Of a stretch of DNA of 34,116 bases, positions 33,785 through 34,116 are shown in pieces. Both the position numbers and the translations under genes were made by a program. Under the pieces are notes generated by a model. The model did not search any database and was not told the origin of the DNA. It saw only the letters and a program-made list of their open reading frames with translations. The DNA lies in assembly GCF_002902845.1 (NCBI RefSeq), contig NZ_PPTF01000035.1:1-34116 (forward strand), read 5' to 3'. The DNA is from Chromobacterium sinusclupearum. GTDB lineage: Bacteria; Pseudomonadota; Gammaproteobacteria; Burkholderiales; Chromobacteriaceae. Within the stretch, counting starts at the first letter, position 1, and each line of letters begins with the position of its first letter.

Positions 33785-33863
33785 AGCTTAAGTTGAATTT
33801 TTGACTTCTAGTAAAGTCTAGTCAACTACCCCCTTTGCGGCCGCTGCGTGCGGCCTTTTTCTT
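33785..33863 (+). ncRNA. Candidate small RNA or leader RNA ending in a terminator
   Basis: AGTTGA (33791-33796) pairs with TCAACT (33822-33827), enclosing GACTT/AAGTC (33803-33807 with 33814-33818). A terminator follows. A TAAAAT -10-like box lies at 33778-33783, but no good -35 is visible. This could be a stand-alone RNA of about 75 bases or the leader of a gene beyond the window. Confidence 0.25.
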
Positions 33864-33866
33864 TTG
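33839..33866 (+). terminator. Rho-independent terminator in the right-hand gap
   Basis: GGCCGC (33839-33844) and GCGGCC (33850-33855) form a 6-bp stem with loop TGCGT, followed by TTTTTCTTTT. It lies about 320 bases after the penicillin-binding protein stop, too far to be its immediate terminator, and suits a short transcript starting near 33785. Confidence 0.7.
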
Positions 33867-34031
33867 CCGCTGCCGCGCATTCCTTACCCGCGCGCTTATG
33901 TGACAGGTCAATCAACAGCCGCAAACGATGTCAAAACAAGACGGACGGTCCATGGCGGCTGCGACTGTGAGCAAGGCCAGCCAGGCGCGTCGCCGTAGGC
34001 CAACGCGCGGGGAAGAAAGCCGGGATTCAGA

Positions 34032-34075
34032 ACCGCTCACCAAGCCCTAGGGGCTGTTGACGTTTGGTGAGCGGT
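34032..34075. repeat. 12-bp inverted repeat with nested hairpin
   Basis: ACCGCTCACCAA (34032-34043) is perfectly mirrored by TTGGTGAGCGGT (34064-34075). Between them lie AGCCC-TAG-GGGCT and the sequence CTAGGGGCTGTTGAC (34047-34061), exactly inverse to 30059-30073. It looks like an interspersed hairpin repeat or the terminus of a mobile element cut by the window end. Confidence 0.5.
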
Positions 34076-34116
34076 CGCGCCGGAGCGCATTTCGCGCCGA
34101 ATCGAGGCGTTTCGCG

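Larger units (their letters stand above)
33516..34116. other. 600-base non-coding region
   Basis: No convincing gene is seen. The first 150 bases are unremarkable. CATTCGTCATG occurs twice, at 33648-33658 and 33766-33776. From about 33700 to 33830 the DNA is strikingly AT-rich against the rest of the window, then a hairpin with a T-run follows. The last 170 bases are GC-rich again and contain an inverted repeat at 34032-34075. The next gene lies outside the window. Confidence 0.6.

Noticed and set aside
1..34116. CRISPR arrays, prophage genes, transposases or toxin-antitoxin pairs
   Set aside because: No regularly spaced repeats, cas genes, phage structural genes, transposase motifs or small paired toxin genes were found on either strand.

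Overview
The window is GC-rich, gene-dense bacterial DNA, most likely a chromosomal piece from a betaproteobacterium. Gene content, protein flavour and an RNase E-like tail upstream of a tRNA suggest the Chromobacterium/Neisseriales side. That placement is inference from reading, not from a search.

Layout. Positions 1-600 hold the 3' end of a probable rne gene and a tRNA-Asn with its own promoter and terminator. Positions 740-2776 hold a PAP2 lipid phosphatase and a cysteine desulfidase (cyuA family). Positions 2841-8060 (minus strand) form a sulfate uptake locus read sbp, cysU, cysW, cysA, cysB, with a 260-bp structured repeat between sbp and cysU. Positions 8266-9869 (plus) hold a degenerate EAL protein, a small lipoprotein and a GNAT acetyltransferase.

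Positions 9915-18499 are a C-P lyase locus. A minus-strand operon phnG-H-I-J-K-L-M ends in a PhnZ-like HD gene and a clear terminator. A divergent operon carries phnF, a 2H-phosphoesterase (DUF1045-type) and phnN. No phnP, phnO or phnCDE is present in the window. Positions 18500-25906 (minus) form a tightly packed sensory operon: PhnD-like periplasmic protein, hybrid histidine kinase, diguanylate cyclase and chemoreceptor. Positions 26141-30041 (plus) encode a 2-aminoethylphosphonate-type ABC importer (binding protein, ATPase, double-length permease). Positions 30282-33515 encode an unusual, very long class A-like penicillin-binding protein. The last 600 bases are non-coding, with a possible small RNA and a hairpin repeat at the edge.

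How it fits together. The importer would bring in 2-aminoethylphosphonate or related phosphonates, and the C-P lyase would break the C-P bond. The promoters of phnG and of the importer share a 13-base element (12 of 13 identical) fitting the GT-N-TA-N-AC operator form of HutC-type GntR regulators such as PhnF. Both also carry upstream Pho-box-like half-sites in 11-bp phase. This suggests one regulon under phosphate starvation plus PhnF control. The sensory operon between these two blocks starts with a PhnD-like binding protein, so a working hypothesis is a phosphonate- or phosphate-ester-sensing module driving c-di-GMP signalling and chemotaxis. A second notable signal is the pair of 260-bp repeats, about 90% identical, whose differences cluster in the two arms of one hairpin and preserve pairing.
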